Positions 5,977 through 6,865 of a DNA stretch of 6,865 nt are shown here, piece after piece. A program made the translations under genes and the position numbers. The stretch spans positions 1 to 6,865 of the forward strand of contig JADFLZ010000116.1 in NCBI GenBank assembly GCA_022564135.1, in the 5' to 3' direction. Positions within the stretch are counted from its first letter, which is position 1; each line of letters starts with the position of its first letter. The notes under the pieces are model-generated. The model saw only the letters and a list, made by a program, of their open reading frames with translations, was not told the origin of the DNA and made no database searches. The DNA comes from Candidatus Zixiibacteriota bacterium (GTDB lineage: Bacteria; Zixibacteria; MSB-5A5; GN15; FEB-12).

Positions 5977-6750
5977 ATGACAGACAATAGCAACAATTCT
6001 TCTCCCATAGAAGTTCACGATTTAACCGTGGCCTACCGCAAAAAGCCGGTGCTCTGGGACATTGATTTTAGTCTGCCCGAAGGTCAGTTGATTGGCATGG
6101 TTGGTCCCAACGGCGCCGGTAAATCGACGCTTATAAAAGCAATCATGGGACTGCTGCCGTTATCATCCGGTTTTGTAAAGATATACGGCAAGCCGCTGGA
6201 GACTCAGCGCGAACTGATTGGCTATGTGCCGCAGCGCGAGTCGGTCGATTGGGATTTTCCGACTGATGCTCTTGATGTGGTAACCATGGGACGCTACGGC
6301 AAGCTGAGCCTTTTTGGACGACCCTCAAAAGAAGACAAAGAAATCGCCATGGACGCCCTTGAAAAAGTTGGTCTGGCAGATTTTGCCAGGCGGCAGATAA
6401 GTCAATTGTCCGGCGGGCAGCAGCAGCGTGTTTTTCTGGCGCGGGCGCTGGCTCAGGATGCTGTCATATATTTGATGGATGAACCATTCTCCGGCGTTGA
6501 TGCGGCGACCGAAAAAGCTATCATAGAACTGCTGGGCGAACTAAAAGATAAAGGCAAGACTCTGCTGGTGGTGCATCATGACTTAAACACCGTAGCCGAA
6601 TATTTTGACTGGGTCATGCTCTTAAATCTAAGGCTCATAAAACTTGGTCCCGTCAAAGAAATATTTAATAACGAAAACTTAAGAACTACCTATGGCGGTA
6701 AGTTGAATCTGCTTTCGGAGATGGCCGAAAAAATGGGTAAAATGCCTTAG
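5977..6750 (+). CDS. Metal ABC transporter ATP-binding protein (TroB/MntB/ZnuC family)
   Basis: A 257-residue cytoplasmic ATPase that powers the metal importer. All ABC motifs are intact: Walker A GPNGAGKST (43-51), Q-loop Q86 in YVPQRESVDWDFP, signature LSGGQ (144-148), Walker B VIYLMDEP (163-170), D-loop SGVD (172-175) and H-loop H201 in VVHHD. The VPQRESVDWDFP and VTMGRYG segments are typical of the Mn/Zn/Fe-chelate group of cluster A-I importers and agree with the upstream binding protein. Length is normal for the family. It starts two bases after the binding-protein stop and has no strong ribosome site of its own, so translation is probably coupled. The permease begins ten bases downstream. 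Confidence 0.95.
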   Translation: MTDNSNNSSPIEVHDLTVAYRKKPVLWDIDFSLPEGQLIGMVGPNGAGKSTLIKAIMGLLPLSSGFVKIYGKPLETQRELIGYVPQRESVDWDFPTDALDVVTMGRYGKLSLFGRPSKEDKEIAMDALEKVGLADFARRQISQLSGGQQQRVFLARALAQDAVIYLMDEPFSGVDAATEKAIIELLGELKDKGKTLLVVHHDLNTVAEYFDWVMLLNLRLIKLGPVKEIFNNENLRTTYGGKLNLLSEMAEKMGKMP

Positions 6751-6760
6751 GATTTCTCGT

Positions 6761-6865
6761 ATGGATATCTGGGATCTGACAGTCAGGTTTTTCTCAATGA
6801 CCGACGCCAACGTACGCTATGTGGTGGCAGGGTCGGTTCTTTTAGGCGGAATCGCAGGAGCTTTC
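6761..6865 (+). CDS. Metal ABC transporter permease, 5' part (TroC/MntC/ZnuB family), cut by the window end
   Basis: The first 35 codons run in frame to the last base of the window. The N-terminus MDIWDLTVRFFS, followed by MTDANVRYVVAGSVLLGGIAG, resembles cluster A-I metal permeases: a short amphipathic lead, the DxNVRYV segment, then the first hydrophobic helix. AGGA (6749-6752) eight bases before the ATG is a good ribosome site and overlaps the ATPase stop codon. It should form the membrane channel of the importer encoded by the two preceding genes. A second permease gene may follow, as in TroCD systems, but lies outside the window. Confidence 0.85.
   Translation, partial: MDIWDLTVRFFSMTDANVRYVVAGSVLLGGIAGAF

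Overview
The window reads as a chromosomal segment of a Gram-negative (diderm) bacterium. It encodes two lipoproteins with lipoboxes, a Sec-exported beta-helix protein, and an outer-membrane beta-barrel protein ending in Phe. The combination of dispersed GTCGAAGG/CTCAGGATGA repeats and secreted Asp/Ser/Thr-rich proteins is reminiscent of uncultivated FCB-type lineages such as Zixibacteria. That placement is an impression, not something the sequence proves.

Left part, minus strand (1-2790): a complete tRNA-Ser(UGA) with encoded CCA (3-90) comes first. A stretch without genes follows (91-516), holding two near-identical REP-like repeats, degraded repeat remnants and a strong intrinsic terminator. 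Next are an unrecognised lipoprotein (517-1452) and a right-handed parallel beta-helix protein (1570-2790). These two are secreted surface or periplasmic proteins with no visible link to the genes on the right.

Right part, plus strand (2855-6865): this looks like a metal-homeostasis operon. A promoter (TTGACT-16-TATATT) leads into a perfect 9-bp inverted repeat at the predicted transcription start, then a DtxR/MntR-family metal-dependent repressor (2932-3594). The next gene (3656-4825) encodes an outer-membrane beta-barrel fused to an N-terminal single-haem c-type cytochrome motif, resembling Cyc2 cytochrome-porins. After about 200 bp come a TroA/MntA/ZnuA-type solute-binding lipoprotein (start corrected to 5027), its ABC ATPase (5977-6750) and the first 35 codons of the membrane permease (6761 to the window end).

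The working model is that the repressor senses Mn(II) or Fe(II) and controls import by the ABC transporter. Its metal site has Glu where DtxR/IdeR have Cys, as in MntR. The cytochrome-porin would act at the outer membrane on the same metal, either by electron exchange with it or by letting it pass. The placement of a Cyc2-like protein between a metal repressor and a metal ABC importer is the most unusual thing in the window. Its role there is inferred from position and motif only.
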